A stretch of 50,240 nucleotides of DNA from Arcobacter sp. (GCA_003252105.1 QKDL01000096.1:1-50240); one strand, 5' to 3'. Positions 1 through 8,684 are shown, numbered from the stretch's first letter. Translations and numbers: made by a program. The notes: generated by a model not told the origin, from the letters alone.

Positions 1-130
1 ATGTCGTTTTTTTGTTATATATTTACTAAAATAAAGAAATTTTATGGTTAATATTTCATTAATATAAAATTTATTTATTGTTATATCCTTTATATATAAT
101 TATCAAAATATTTATTTAAAAGGACGTTTT

Positions 131-616
131 ATGAGTAAGTTTATAAAAAGAGATTTTGCAACATCTTTTACTACAACTTTGTTTTTAGTTATTGGAATTA
201 GTGGAGCGATGATGTATTTCCACTTTTATGACTCTAAAGTTAAAGAATTACATGAATTACTAGGATTATTTTTTGTAGGTGCAATTTTACTGCATGTGTT
301 TGTTAACTGGGCAAGTATGAAAAAATATTTTTCAAAAAAAATATTTTTAATTGCTTCTGCTGTAACCCTTATAACTGCTGGATTCTTTGTAGCTACTGCA
401 CCAAGTGGAGAAAATCCAAAAGGAACAATTTTAAATAAAGTGATAAATGCACCACTTGAAGATTCATTGAAAGTATTAAATGTAGAATATGACTATGCAC
501 AAATTACTTTAGAAAACAATAATATCAAAATAGATAAAAAACAATCAATTATGCAAGTAGCAAAAGATAATAATGTTTCACCATTTAAAATAGTAGCTAT
601 TATTACTGGTAAATAA
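131..616 (+). CDS. Small membrane protein, DUF4405-like
   Basis: The protein has 161 residues. Three hydrophobic segments (about 13-32, 43-64 and 72-92) are followed by a hydrophilic C-terminal tail that probably lies outside the membrane. Histidines fall in and near the second segment, which resembles DUF4405 / cytochrome b561-like small membrane proteins that sit beside redox enzymes. The ATG follows an AAAGGA ribosome site, and TATAAT at 95-100 is a credible -10 box, so this looks like a single-gene transcript. The role is unknown; haem binding is only inferred from the family resemblance. Confidence 0.7.
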   Translation: MSKFIKRDFATSFTTTLFLVIGISGAMMYFHFYDSKVKELHELLGLFFVGAILLHVFVNWASMKKYFSKKIFLIASAVTLITAGFFVATAPSGENPKGTILNKVINAPLEDSLKVLNVEYDYAQITLENNNIKIDKKQSIMQVAKDNNVSPFKIVAIITGK

Positions 617-636
617 GAGAGTTATAAACTCCTTAT

Positions 637-1050
637 TTACGCGATTAGAACTACACTTGAAGCTTTAAATATAGCGTACGCTGTATCACCCTCTTTTAGG
701 TTTAAATCTTCTACTGCATCATTTGTTACAACTGCACAAACTTTTGCATCACCTACTGAAAGTTTAATCTCTGAATTAACTTGACCTACTTTTATTTCAG
801 AAATTGTACCTTCCAAAATATTTCTTGCACTTGCATTTAACTTAACTTTTGAAATGATAATTGCTGGTGCTTTAATCAAAGCAGATACCTCTGAACCAAT
901 TTCTAAACCTAATAACTCTTTTGATTCATTTGTAATTGTAGCTGATACTAAAACATTTGAAGCAACTTCAACTTTAACTTCTGCCATAACTGCACCTGAT
1001 TTAACCTCTGTTATTTTACCAGTTAATTCATTTCTTGCACTTGTTTTCAT
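637..1050 (-). CDS. Di-Mop (tandem TOBE) molybdate-binding protein
   Basis: The 137 residues form two tandem Mop/TOBE domains (about 1-67 and 69-137). Each opens with the SARN-x-L-x-G-x-I signature followed by an IK-G-VN or VK-G-AV segment. Proteins of this size and architecture are cytoplasmic molbindins that store or buffer molybdate or tungstate; there is no ABC ATPase or DNA-binding domain, so it is neither ModC nor ModE. The ATG has an AAAGGA site just upstream. Possible -10 boxes (TATAAT on the minus strand) lie at 1081-1086 and 1123-1128, next to a ModE-like inverted repeat. A molybdenum hydroxylase cluster lies at the other end of the window. Confidence 0.88.
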   Translation of the reverse strand: MKTSARNELTGKITEVKSGAVMAEVKVEVASNVLVSATITNESKELLGLEIGSEVSALIKAPAIIISKVKLNASARNILEGTISEIKVGQVNSEIKLSVGDAKVCAVVTNDAVEDLNLKEGDTAYAIFKASSVVLIA

Positions 1051-1136
1051 ATTAGTCCTTTATAATAAAATATTAAATGAATTATAACTATATAAACTTA
1101 AAATTTATTAAAAAATAATTTTATTATAAGTGATAA

Positions 1137-1164
1137 CGTTATATACTCAAGTCACTATATATTG
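1137..1164. promoter_or_regulatory. ModE-like operator candidate
   Basis: Half-sites CGTTATATA (1137-1145) and TATATATTG (1156-1164) form an imperfect inverted repeat with a 10-base spacer. It lies immediately upstream of a minus-strand TATAAT at 1123-1128 for the di-Mop gene. The half-site resembles the CGTTATAT-type half-site of ModE boxes. A second perfect inverted repeat, AATAAAC/GTTTATT, follows at 1166-1182. The regulator assignment is inferred from the neighbouring gene. Confidence 0.4.
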
Positions 1165-1332
1165 CAATAAACAACGTTTATTCGTTATTTACAACAACAT
1201 ACAATGATAATATAATTTGCAATATCTAAAAAAATAATTATTTAATATAATTAATATTAATAATTACTTTATCGATGTAATCAAACTAAGACTTTAGTTT
1301 GATAAAATTTCAAAAATTTTTAAAGAGTAAAT

Positions 1333-1833
1333 TTGCCACGAAAAAAACTAAAAAAAATATTACCAAGTCATGAAAAAATAAAAGATCAAAAATATTTAAA
1401 GATATTTGGAAGTTTTTTACAAAAAAGAGAGATTTGGAGTATCTCACGAAAAAAAGTAGTACTAGCAGTTTTAATAGGCATCTTCGTAGCTTGCCTGCCT
1501 ATGCCACTACAAATGGTCTTATCTTCTCTTCTAGCAATAATTTTCAATGCAAACCTACCACTTAGTTTTACACTTATATTTATAAGTAATCCTATTACAA
1601 TGCCACCTCTTTTTTATTTTGAATACCAAATAGGTAAATTGATTATAAAACCAGAAAATCCAATAGAGTTTGATTTTGATTCAATGTATGATAATTTTGG
1701 AAATATAGCCCTTAGCCTTTGGGGTGGAGCATTGGTTGTAGGAATATTTTCTAGTGTAATATGTGCAATATTAGTAAACTTCTTTTGGATATATTCTGTT
1801 AGAAAAAATAGAAGAAATAGTCAGTTGAATTAA
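1333..1833 (+). CDS. DUF2062 membrane protein
   Basis: The protein has 166 residues. A basic N-terminus is followed by hydrophobic stretches at about 43-73, 76-97 and 128-155. The segment ISNPITMPPLFYFEY with its NP-T-PP core is typical of DUF2062 proteins, whose function is not established. The start is TTG, preceded by AAAGAG; no ATG lies near. It stands alone between the molbindin and the repeat block. Confidence is high for the gene and low for any function. Confidence 0.85.
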   Translation: MPRKKLKKILPSHEKIKDQKYLKIFGSFLQKREIWSISRKKVVLAVLIGIFVACLPMPLQMVLSSLLAIIFNANLPLSFTLIFISNPITMPPLFYFEYQIGKLIIKPENPIEFDFDSMYDNFGNIALSLWGGALVVGIFSSVICAILVNFFWIYSVRKNRRNSQLN

Positions 1834-1838
1834 ATATT

Positions 1839-1957
1839 AGAAGGTTTATATAATATTAGTTATGCATGGTAAGTTTTAGATTAAAAAGTTAAATATATCA
1901 TATGCAAGAGAAGGTTTATATATAATAAAAAAGTTATTCATGGTAAGTTTTAGATTA
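1839..1957. repeat. Two long imperfect direct repeats
   Basis: Copies at 1839-1883 and 1909-1957 share the blocks AGAAGGTTTATATA and CATGGTAAGTTTTAGATTA and differ by a small insertion between them. They lie between two convergent genes, so they cannot be promoters for either. They look like duplicated extragenic sequence. Confidence 0.75.
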
Positions 1958-1973
1958 TGTTAGAAATCAAGGC

Positions 1974-2032
1974 AAAGCTTAAATTTGAAGCGGAGCGTAC
2001 ATCAAGTACGTGAGCATTTAAATTTAAGCTTT
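1974..2032. repeat. Extragenic palindromic element, possible terminator
   Basis: The perfect 13-base arms AAAGCTTAAATTT (1974-1986) and AAATTTAAGCTTT (2020-2032) enclose a second perfect hairpin, CGTAC-ATCAA-GTACG (1996-2010). The element ends 28 bases from the rny stop codon. It may serve as a terminator between convergent genes, but it has no clear T-run, and its GC-richer centre stands out from the surrounding sequence, suggesting a dispersed repeat unit. Confidence 0.7.
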
Positions 2033-2060
2033 AACGCAGAGTTATGACGTAAGCTAAAGC

Positions 2061-3605
2061 TTAACGTGCATAACTTTGGGCTCGAAGTTCCCTTATAACA
2101 TTAACCTTGATTTCCCCTGGATATTGAACTTTCTCTTCAATCTCTTTTGCTATCTCTGTTGCTAGTAATATTGCTTCATCATCATTTACTAATTCTGCTT
2201 TTACTATTACTCTTACTTCACGTCCAGCGTTTATTGCATAAGCATTTAAAACGCCTGTTTTAGATGTAGAGATATTTTCAACCTCTTCTACTCTTTTTAG
2301 GAAACTTTCAAGAACTTCTCTTCTAGCTCCTGGTCTTGCAGCACTTAGTGCATCTGCTGCACATACTGCTGCACTTTCTACATTGATTGGTTCTTCATGA
2401 CCATGGTGGGCATAAATTGCATTTATTACTGTATCTGGTTCATCATATCTTCTACAGATTTCTGCTCCTAAGTCCACATGACTTCCAGGCATCTCATGAG
2501 TCAAGGCTTTTCCTATATCATGTAAAAGACCTGCTCGTCTTGCTAATACAGCATCACCACCCATTTGAGCTGCTAAAAGTCCTGCTAAATGTGATACTTC
2601 TAAAGTATGAGCCAAAGCATTTTGTCCATAAGAAGCTCTATATCTTAATCTTCCAACAAGTTTGATAAGCTCAGGATGCATAGACTTGATTCCAAGTTCT
2701 AATACAACATCTTCACCCTCTTTTTGGATATTTTTATCAAATTCATTTTTTACTTTACTATAAATCTCTTCGATTCTTGCAGGTTGGATTCTTCCATCTT
2801 CTAATAACTCTTTTATAGTTTTTGTAGCAATTGCACGTCTGTAGAGATTAAATGATGAGATTGTAATTGTATTTGGTGTATCATCAATAATAATATCAAC
2901 ACCTAACAACATCTCAAGAGCTTTAATATTTCGCCCCTCTTTACCAATAATTTTACCTTTTGTTTCTTCATCATTGATAGGTATATTGTTGATTAATCTT
3001 TCTGCTGCAAACTCCCCTGCATACCTTGTAACTGCATGAGATAACATATTATTGATTTCATCTTTACATTTTTGCTCTGCTAGTTTATATTTTTTTCTAA
3101 ATATAGAAGCGATTTGAGCTCTACTATCCTCTTTCACTTTTTCAAGCATCAACTCTTTTGCTTCATCAACAGTCAATCCAGAAGCATTTTCTAATACTTT
3201 AATTGCTTTGCCAATTTTTTCTTCAAAAGTTTTTTGTTGTTTTTTTAATCCCTCTTTGATTGTTGTAATTTTTTCATTTTTTTCAACAATTTCAGCTTTT
3301 TGTTCTCTAATAGTTTTAAGCTCTGACTCAAGATGATTGTTTAACTCTTTCTCTTTTTTTTCAATTTGAGAAAGCATATCTTCATATTCTCGTCTTGCTG
3401 ACTTGAACTCTTTATCATAATCTTTTTTAGCTCTAATTTGAGCATCCTTTAATATAACCTCTGCCTCGTGTTCTATTACCTTTGCTTTCGCTTTCGCTTG
3501 TTCAATATATATATCAAATTTTGCTTTATTTATTTTTTTTACTACAAATACACTAAGTGCACTACTTATTATTGCAGTAATTATCCCAACTATTACTAAT
3601 TCCAT
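2061..3605 (-). CDS. rny: Ribonuclease Y
   Basis: This is the membrane-anchored endoribonuclease that starts mRNA decay. The protein has an N-terminal transmembrane segment (about 3-22), a long charged coiled coil to about residue 190, a KH domain with the GKIIGKEGRNIKALE motif, and an HD domain containing the LLHDIGKA metal-binding motif. Its length of about 514 residues is normal. I start it at the ATG at 3605, because the AAGG ribosome site (complement of 3614-3617) is 8 bases from it and only 2 bases from an in-frame TTG at 3611. It is translationally linked to fthC upstream, whose stop codon overlaps that ribosome site. Confidence 0.96.
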   Translation of the reverse strand: MELVIVGIITAIISSALSVFVVKKINKAKFDIYIEQAKAKAKVIEHEAEVILKDAQIRAKKDYDKEFKSARREYEDMLSQIEKKEKELNNHLESELKTIREQKAEIVEKNEKITTIKEGLKKQQKTFEEKIGKAIKVLENASGLTVDEAKELMLEKVKEDSRAQIASIFRKKYKLAEQKCKDEINNMLSHAVTRYAGEFAAERLINNIPINDEETKGKIIGKEGRNIKALEMLLGVDIIIDDTPNTITISSFNLYRRAIATKTIKELLEDGRIQPARIEEIYSKVKNEFDKNIQKEGEDVVLELGIKSMHPELIKLVGRLRYRASYGQNALAHTLEVSHLAGLLAAQMGGDAVLARRAGLLHDIGKALTHEMPGSHVDLGAEICRRYDEPDTVINAIYAHHGHEEPINVESAAVCAADALSAARPGARREVLESFLKRVEEVENISTSKTGVLNAYAINAGREVRVIVKAELVNDDEAILLATEIAKEIEEKVQYPGEIKVNVIRELRAQSYAR

Positions 3606-3615
3606 ATTCAAAACC

Positions 3616-4152
3616 TTAACTTGTAATTATATAATCGGCCTGAATATCGTATTTATCAGTTAAAATCTCCTCCGCTTTACAAAGTGTTAGTTGAGTAAAA
3701 ATTATTGTAGGTTTATAGTTCAATCTATAAAAAAATCTATCATACATTCCTCTACCGAACCCTATTCTTTTGCATACTCTATCAACCCCTACAACTGGAA
3801 CTATTGCTAGATCCAGCTTTGATGGTTTGCAAAAGGAATTTTTGGGTTCTTTTATACCAAATCTTTTTTTTTCTAATGGTAGTCTATACTTTACTAATTT
3901 AAAACTGTCCTTCGTCATATAAGGAACATATACCTTTTTATGTTCCTTTCTTAATTGTTTTATTAATGGTCGTACATCTACTTCCACACCAAGAGGAATA
4001 TATAATAATATACTTTTTGTTTTCTTTTTCGCTATAAATCTTCTTAATTTTTCTACAGTCTTTTTATCTTTGTAATACTTTAAAAAGCGGCTTGAAAACT
4101 CTAATCTTTTTAGACACGATTTCCTAAAATCACTTTTGTGATTACTTATCAT
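3616..4152 (-). CDS. fthC: 5-formyltetrahydrofolate cyclo-ligase
   Basis: The enzyme converts 5-formyl-THF plus ATP to 5,10-methenyl-THF in the cytoplasm. The family signature is clear: a PLGVEVDVRPL segment near 53 and the substrate loop RIGFGRGMYDRFF (about 131-143), preceded by IVPVVGVDR. At 178 residues it is slightly short but complete. It is the first gene of a two-gene unit with rny. From memory, the same fthC-rny pair sits next to a thioredoxin lipoprotein and ftsY in Campylobacter jejuni, which supports orthology. Confidence 0.9.
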   Translation of the reverse strand: MISNHKSDFRKSCLKRLEFSSRFLKYYKDKKTVEKLRRFIAKKKTKSILLYIPLGVEVDVRPLIKQLRKEHKKVYVPYMTKDSFKLVKYRLPLEKKRFGIKEPKNSFCKPSKLDLAIVPVVGVDRVCKRIGFGRGMYDRFFYRLNYKPTIIFTQLTLCKAEEILTDKYDIQADYIITS

Positions 4153-4168
4153 ATTTAAGCCTTACTTG

Positions 4169-4198
4169 GGTAAAATTCTTACCTCAAATTATTTTACC
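4169..4198. promoter_or_regulatory. Divergent promoter region with nested inverted repeats
   Basis: GGTAAAAT (4169-4176) is a perfect inverted repeat of ATTTTACC (4191-4198). GGTAA (4169-4173) can also pair with TTACC (4179-4183). The element lies between the divergent starts of fthC and the TlpA-like gene, so it could be a shared operator or an RNA hairpin in one leader. No regulator can be named. Confidence 0.35.
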
Positions 4199-4212
4199 AA
4201 TAAGGAATTAAA

Positions 4213-4770
4213 ATGCAGTTTAAAAAAATAGCATTTTTTATAATTTCTATAAGCTTGCTATTTTGGGGATGCGATTCAAAAAATCAAGAAAAGAAAGAGA
4301 TTGTAAAAAAAGTTGAAACTAAATTTACATTACCAACTTCTACAGGAACGAATATTACAATTGAGACTAAAGATAATCTTATAAAAATAGAAGAGATAAA
4401 AGATAAAATAATTTTACTAAATTTCTGGGCTACTTGGTGTGTACCTTGTACAGCAGAGATACCACATTTGATAAGTTTACAAAAAGAGTATAAAGAAAAT
4501 TTTGAAATTATTGGAATCAACATGGGCGATAACAATAATACTATACAAACAAATGAAGAGATAAACCAATTTATTAAACAACATGGAATAAACTATACAA
4601 TTGCCAATAGTTTAGAAAATTTTAAATTTGCTGAAATTATAGGTAACATAAAAAGTATCCCTACTATGTTTATGATAAATAAAAGTGGTGAGATAATCCA
4701 AAAATATATAGGAATAGTTCCAGAAGAGATGATGGAAATGGATATTAAAAATGCAATTGGGAAAATGTAA
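4213..4770 (+). CDS. TlpA-type thioredoxin-fold lipoprotein
   Basis: The protein is a periplasmic thiol-disulfide oxidoreductase tethered as a lipoprotein. The N-terminal signal ends in the lipobox LLFWGC (lipid cysteine about residue 20). The redox site is WATWCVPCTAEIP (near residues 72-84), and the cis-proline loop SIPTMF follows at about 150. Such proteins usually reduce cytochrome c apoproteins or other periplasmic thiols; the substrate here is unknown. A c-type cytochrome is encoded 4 kb downstream, but no direct link is shown. The stop overlaps the ftsY start by one base (TAATG), so the two genes are co-translated. Confidence 0.9.
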   Translation: MQFKKIAFFIISISLLFWGCDSKNQEKKEIVKKVETKFTLPTSTGTNITIETKDNLIKIEEIKDKIILLNFWATWCVPCTAEIPHLISLQKEYKENFEIIGINMGDNNNTIQTNEEINQFIKQHGINYTIANSLENFKFAEIIGNIKSIPTMFMINKSGEIIQKYIGIVPEEMMEMDIKNAIGKM

Positions 4771-5840
4771 TGTTTAGTTTTTTTAAAAAGAAAAAAGATA
4801 CTGATGATATTAAAAAAGTTGAAGAGTTAGAAAATGAAGTGGTTGAAAATACTTCTTCAAATGAAGAAGAAATCTCTTTAGTAGAAGAAAATAAAATAGA
4901 TGAAGTTGTAGAACTTGAAAAAGAGATAATAGAAGAGATAAAAGAACCTGAAGAAAAAAATTCAAAAGGATTTTTTTCAAGAGCCTTATCAAAAACTTTT
5001 GAAAACATAAAATCAGTAGTACCACAAAAGAAAGAAAAAATCTCTTTTGATGATATCGAAGAGCTTTTAATAGAAGCAGATATGGAATATGAGATTATAG
5101 AAAAAGCGATGGATGGTCTTCCTGAAATGATTACTAGAAAACAGTTAAGACACAGACTAGTTATGCTTTTTGAACATGCCCCAAATGTTGATTTATCAAA
5201 TCTTCCAAAACCATTTGTAAGACTTATTATTGGTGTAAATGGTGCAGGAAAAACTACAACTATAGCAAAACTAGCAAATATGTCAAAAAAAGATGGAAAA
5301 TCTGTTATGCTAGGAGCTGGAGATACTTTTAGAGCTGCTGCTATTGAGCAACTTTCTACATGGGCTAGTAAATTAGATGTACCTATTATCAAAACAAAAC
5401 AAGGTCATGATGCTAGTGCAGTTGCATATGATACTATATCTTCAGCAATTGCAAAAAATATTGACAATGTTATTATTGATACAGCAGGAAGATTACAAAC
5501 ACAAACAAACTTAAGTAATGAATTAAAAAAGATTGTAAAAGTTTGTGGAAAAGCAATGGAAAATGCACCTCATCAAAAACTTATGATATTAGATGGTACA
5601 CAAGGTAACTCAGCAATTGCTCAAGCAAAAGCTTTTAATGAGATGATTGGAATAAATGGAATCATTGTAACAAAACTTGATGGTACAGCAAAAGGTGGGG
5701 CATTATTTTCTATCTCAAATCAACTTGAACTTCCAATTTTTTATGTTGGTGTGGGAGAGAGTGCTGAGGACTTAGTAGAGTTTAGCCCTGATAACTTTGT
5801 AGATAGCTTACTTGATGAAATCTACACAGATGAGAAATAA
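4770..5840 (+). CDS. ftsY: Signal recognition particle receptor FtsY
   Basis: This SRP-receptor GTPase docks ribosome-SRP complexes at the inner membrane. The very acidic, low-complexity N-terminus (about 1-75) is the A domain. It is followed by the N domain and the G domain with the P-loop GVNGAGKTTT, the DTFRAAA motif, DTAGR and TKLDGTAKGG. The length of 356 residues is normal. It starts within the stop of the TlpA-like gene and is followed by a hairpin terminator at 5846-5875. Confidence 0.97.
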   Translation: MFSFFKKKKDTDDIKKVEELENEVVENTSSNEEEISLVEENKIDEVVELEKEIIEEIKEPEEKNSKGFFSRALSKTFENIKSVVPQKKEKISFDDIEELLIEADMEYEIIEKAMDGLPEMITRKQLRHRLVMLFEHAPNVDLSNLPKPFVRLIIGVNGAGKTTTIAKLANMSKKDGKSVMLGAGDTFRAAAIEQLSTWASKLDVPIIKTKQGHDASAVAYDTISSAIAKNIDNVIIDTAGRLQTQTNLSNELKKIVKVCGKAMENAPHQKLMILDGTQGNSAIAQAKAFNEMIGINGIIVTKLDGTAKGGALFSISNQLELPIFYVGVGESAEDLVEFSPDNFVDSLLDEIYTDEK

Positions 5841-5845
5841 CTTCT

Positions 5846-5875
5846 AACTAATTGGGAATACTTTTCCCTTTAGTT
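5846..5875 (+). terminator. Terminator after ftsY
   Basis: AACTAA and TTAGTT arms (5846-5851 and 5870-5875) enclose GGGAA/TTCCC (5854-5858 and 5864-5868), giving a bulged hairpin just after the ftsY stop. Confidence 0.6.
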
Positions 5876-5943
5876 GTATTTAAAAACTTACCTTTTATCT
5901 GATTTTTGTTATATTTATAAATATAAATTTTATAGGTATTATT

Positions 5944-6837
5944 TTGAAATTTTCTTATTCTAAACTTAGCCAATATATTTTGACCATATTTATTCTTGCA
6001 ATAATTTTATTAAGTTTTATTTTTTATACATTATCTAAACTAAATACAAATGAAGATGTATTAACTCAATTAGAAGATGGTTTGATTATTACAAAAAATT
6101 TACTTGATGAGCAACAAAGATATGCTCTATCCTTATCAATACTTTTAGCTCAAGATAAAGAGATAATTAGTAGTTTTAAAGAGAAAAATAGATTAAAAAG
6201 TTTTGATATAGTAAATGAAAAACTAAAATTACTAAAAGATATTCAAAATAGCAAAGTGGATGTTCAAATACACAATAAAGACTTAACTACATACATTAGA
6301 AACTGGGATATAAATAAAAAAGACATCCCATTAGAATCATTTAGACAAGGTTTAGTTCAAGTATATAAAACTAAAAAACCTTTAGTATCAATTGAATTAG
6401 GAAAAAGATTAAATATCAAAGCAATTTCTCCAATAGTTTCAAAAGATCAAATGATTGGAAGTATTGAGACAATTGTAGGATTTGAACACCTTACACAACA
6501 AATCAAACAAAGAGGTTTTGAACTATATGTATTATTAGATAAAAAATATTTAAATATTGCTACAAATTTAGTAAAAAATCCTACATTGGAAAATTATGTA
6601 TTAGTTAACAAAAACAATATCAATAATCTAAAAGATTTAACACTTTCTTCATTGAATGATTTTGGATATATTTCAAATAACAATATGCTTTTTAGTTACT
6701 TTTCATATTATGATTTAAAACAAAAAAAATTAGGTTATATCTTGGTTGGAATTAAAAATAAACATAATATTAAATTAAATAACTCATTTAAATATACATA
6801 CAATAAACAAAACAATACAAAGGTAGATATTCAATGA
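5944..6837 (+). CDS. Stand-alone Cache-type periplasmic sensor
   Basis: The 297-residue protein has one N-terminal transmembrane helix (about 10-33) and then a long extracytoplasmic region resembling a double-Cache sensor: a helix of about 60 residues, AISPIVS, QMIGSIETIVG, and a second mixed region ending in KLGYILVGIKN. No HAMP, kinase, GGDEF or chemoreceptor domain follows, so it cannot signal alone. The TTG start is the only suitable one. The last 4 bases (ATGA) overlap the response regulator gene, which in turn overlaps the kinase. I infer that it is a ligand-sensing accessory to that two-component pair. Confidence 0.8.
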   Translation: MKFSYSKLSQYILTIFILAIILLSFIFYTLSKLNTNEDVLTQLEDGLIITKNLLDEQQRYALSLSILLAQDKEIISSFKEKNRLKSFDIVNEKLKLLKDIQNSKVDVQIHNKDLTTYIRNWDINKKDIPLESFRQGLVQVYKTKKPLVSIELGKRLNIKAISPIVSKDQMIGSIETIVGFEHLTQQIKQRGFELYVLLDKKYLNIATNLVKNPTLENYVLVNKNNINNLKDLTLSSLNDFGYISNNNMLFSYFSYYDLKQKKLGYILVGIKNKHNIKLNNSFKYTYNKQNNTKVDIQ

Positions 6838-7496
6838 AACTATTATTATTAGAAGATGATTTAGATTATAATCAATCTATAAAAGAGTATTTAGAATCAC
6901 TTGATTATTTAGTTGATTGTTTTGAAGATGGACAAGAAGCTTTAGAAGCTATATATGAAAATAAATACCATATTTTAATTTTGGATATTAGAGTTCCAAG
7001 CTTAAATGGCTATGAACTTGTAAAACAAATAAGAGAGCAAGGTGATACTACACCTGTTATATATATCACTTCACTTACAGATATAAACAATCTTAGTTTA
7101 GGATATGAACTTGGTTGTAATGATTATATAAAAAAACCTTTTTCACCCAAAGAATTAAAATATAGAATAGAACAACTTACTAAACAATTTTACTCACAGA
7201 ATCAACAAAAAATAGATTTAAATTCAAATATCTATTATGATATTATCAAAAAAGAGTTATATAAAAATGAGCAACTTGTAAATCTTACAAAAAAGCAAAA
7301 TGATGTAGTATTTTGTCTTATTTCTAATCTAAATCAATTTATCTCAATAGATAGATTAAGGGAAGAGGTATGGGATGACAAATATATTTGTGAAGCTGAT
7401 ATTAGGGTATGTATAAAAAAGATTAGAGATAAAACCACTAAAGATTTTATAATAAATCAAAGAGGTTTGGGATATAAAATTGCTAGAGAAAAATAA
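6834..7496 (+). CDS. OmpR/PhoB-family response regulator
   Basis: The protein is a two-domain DNA-binding response regulator of 220 residues. The receiver domain (1-115) has the acidic pair E7/D8/D9, phospho-acceptor D51 (LILDIRVP), T79 and K101 (KKPF). The winged-helix domain (about 125-220) ends in RGLGYKIA. It sits between the Cache sensor and the kinase with overlaps at both junctions. The likely target is the downstream tsdA-like gene or its own operon. Confidence 0.94.
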   Translation: MKLLLLEDDLDYNQSIKEYLESLDYLVDCFEDGQEALEAIYENKYHILILDIRVPSLNGYELVKQIREQGDTTPVIYITSLTDINNLSLGYELGCNDYIKKPFSPKELKYRIEQLTKQFYSQNQQKIDLNSNIYYDIIKKELYKNEQLVNLTKKQNDVVFCLISNLNQFISIDRLREEVWDDKYICEADIRVCIKKIRDKTTKDFIINQRGLGYKIAREK

Positions 7497-8607
7497 AAAC
7501 CATATTCTTAGTATCTCAATTGTTTATACTATTATATTTTTTATCTTTATTGCAGTACCTACTTATTTTTATATGCAATTAGAGATAAAAAATTATGATA
7601 GTTTTCAAAATAAAGTTATATATGAGTATGCAAGTAAAATTCAAAGAGCAATATACGACTTTTCTACCTCTACAAATAACACTTTTATTTTCCCAAAATC
7701 TTTTAAATATAAAGTTTTTTTAAAAGACTCAAACTCAAAAATAATATATAAAATAAATGATGAAAAAGAATTTGAGAAATCTATACGACTAGAGATAGAT
7801 TTAACTCAAAACAGATTAAATGCTTCAAAACTAATACTAATAAAAGAGATATCATATAAAAAGATATACTTAAATATCCTAATCCTTGTGATTTGTATCT
7901 CTTTGTTTATTTTTATATCAATATTTTTGATTATAAAAGCTAGTATAGAACCATATAAAAAGGTAAATGAATATTTAGATGCATTTTTCAATGATGCTAT
8001 GCATGAACTAAAAACACCACTTGGAATTATTCAACTAAATTTAGAAATACTACAAGATAAACAACCAAATGCAAAAGAGATTGAACGTTCTATAAATGCC
8101 ACAAAAAACTTACTATTGGTTTATGAAGATATAGAATATCTTATAAAACAAAAAAGTGTAAACTACAACAAAGAAGAGATTGACTTTTCATATTTACTTT
8201 TACAAAGGATAGATCAATTCGAAAGTTTAACAATTGCAAAAAATCTAAAATTCTCTATTAATATAAAAGATAATATTAAACTAGATTTAAACAGAATTCA
8301 TTTACAAAGAATAATTGACAATACTATTTCAAATGCGATAAAATATTCTGATAAAAATAGTATTATTACTATCAAGCTATTTAAAGAGAATAAAAATATT
8401 ATTTTTAGTGTTCATAATATTGGAAAACCAATAAAAGATAAAAAAGCTATATTTACTAGATATTATAAAGAAAACTCTATAAAAGGTATTGGTCTAGGAT
8501 TAAATATAGTAAAAAATATTTGTGATGAAAATCAAATCAAAATCGATGTATCCTCGGATACAAGCACAGGTACAAAATTTAAATATACATTCTTAAAGTT
8601 ATCTTAA
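7480..8607 (+). CDS. Sensor histidine kinase
   Basis: The kinase has 375 residues. Transmembrane helices lie at about 10-32 and 130-153 with a small periplasmic loop between them. The H-box is HELKTPLG with phospho-accepting H175; the N-box is SNAIKYS, and the G-box GIGLGLNIVK lies near 335-345. The start is TTG, 17 bases inside the response regulator gene, so translation is probably coupled. The short periplasmic loop makes it plausible that the separate Cache protein supplies ligand sensing. The tsdA-like gene follows after 77 bases. Confidence 0.93.
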   Translation: MLEKNKNHILSISIVYTIIFFIFIAVPTYFYMQLEIKNYDSFQNKVIYEYASKIQRAIYDFSTSTNNTFIFPKSFKYKVFLKDSNSKIIYKINDEKEFEKSIRLEIDLTQNRLNASKLILIKEISYKKIYLNILILVICISLFIFISIFLIIKASIEPYKKVNEYLDAFFNDAMHELKTPLGIIQLNLEILQDKQPNAKEIERSINATKNLLLVYEDIEYLIKQKSVNYNKEEIDFSYLLLQRIDQFESLTIAKNLKFSINIKDNIKLDLNRIHLQRIIDNTISNAIKYSDKNSIITIKLFKENKNIIFSVHNIGKPIKDKKAIFTRYYKENSIKGIGLGLNIVKNICDENQIKIDVSSDTSTGTKFKYTFLKLS

Positions 8608-8617
8608 AATATAAATT

Positions 8618-8658
8618 AAAAAGTATACATAAAAGTAACTTTAATTTTATATACTTTT
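8618..8658. promoter_or_regulatory. Inverted repeat in the tsdA-like promoter
   Basis: AAAAGTATA (8619-8627) is a perfect inverted repeat of TATACTTTT (8650-8658). A related AAAAGTA (8631-8637) lies between the arms. These repeated AAAAGTA units lie just upstream of the AAGGAG ribosome site of the cytochrome gene and could bind the upstream response regulator, but this is inference. Confidence 0.35.
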
Positions 8659-8684
8659 ACATATAGATAAAAAAAGGAGATATC

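Noticed and set aside
4745..5392. Open 215-codon minus-strand frame opposite the ftsY start
   Set aside because: It mirrors the biased codons of the acidic FtsY N-terminus, giving a serine/phenylalanine-rich sequence with no family features. The FtsY reading is certain.
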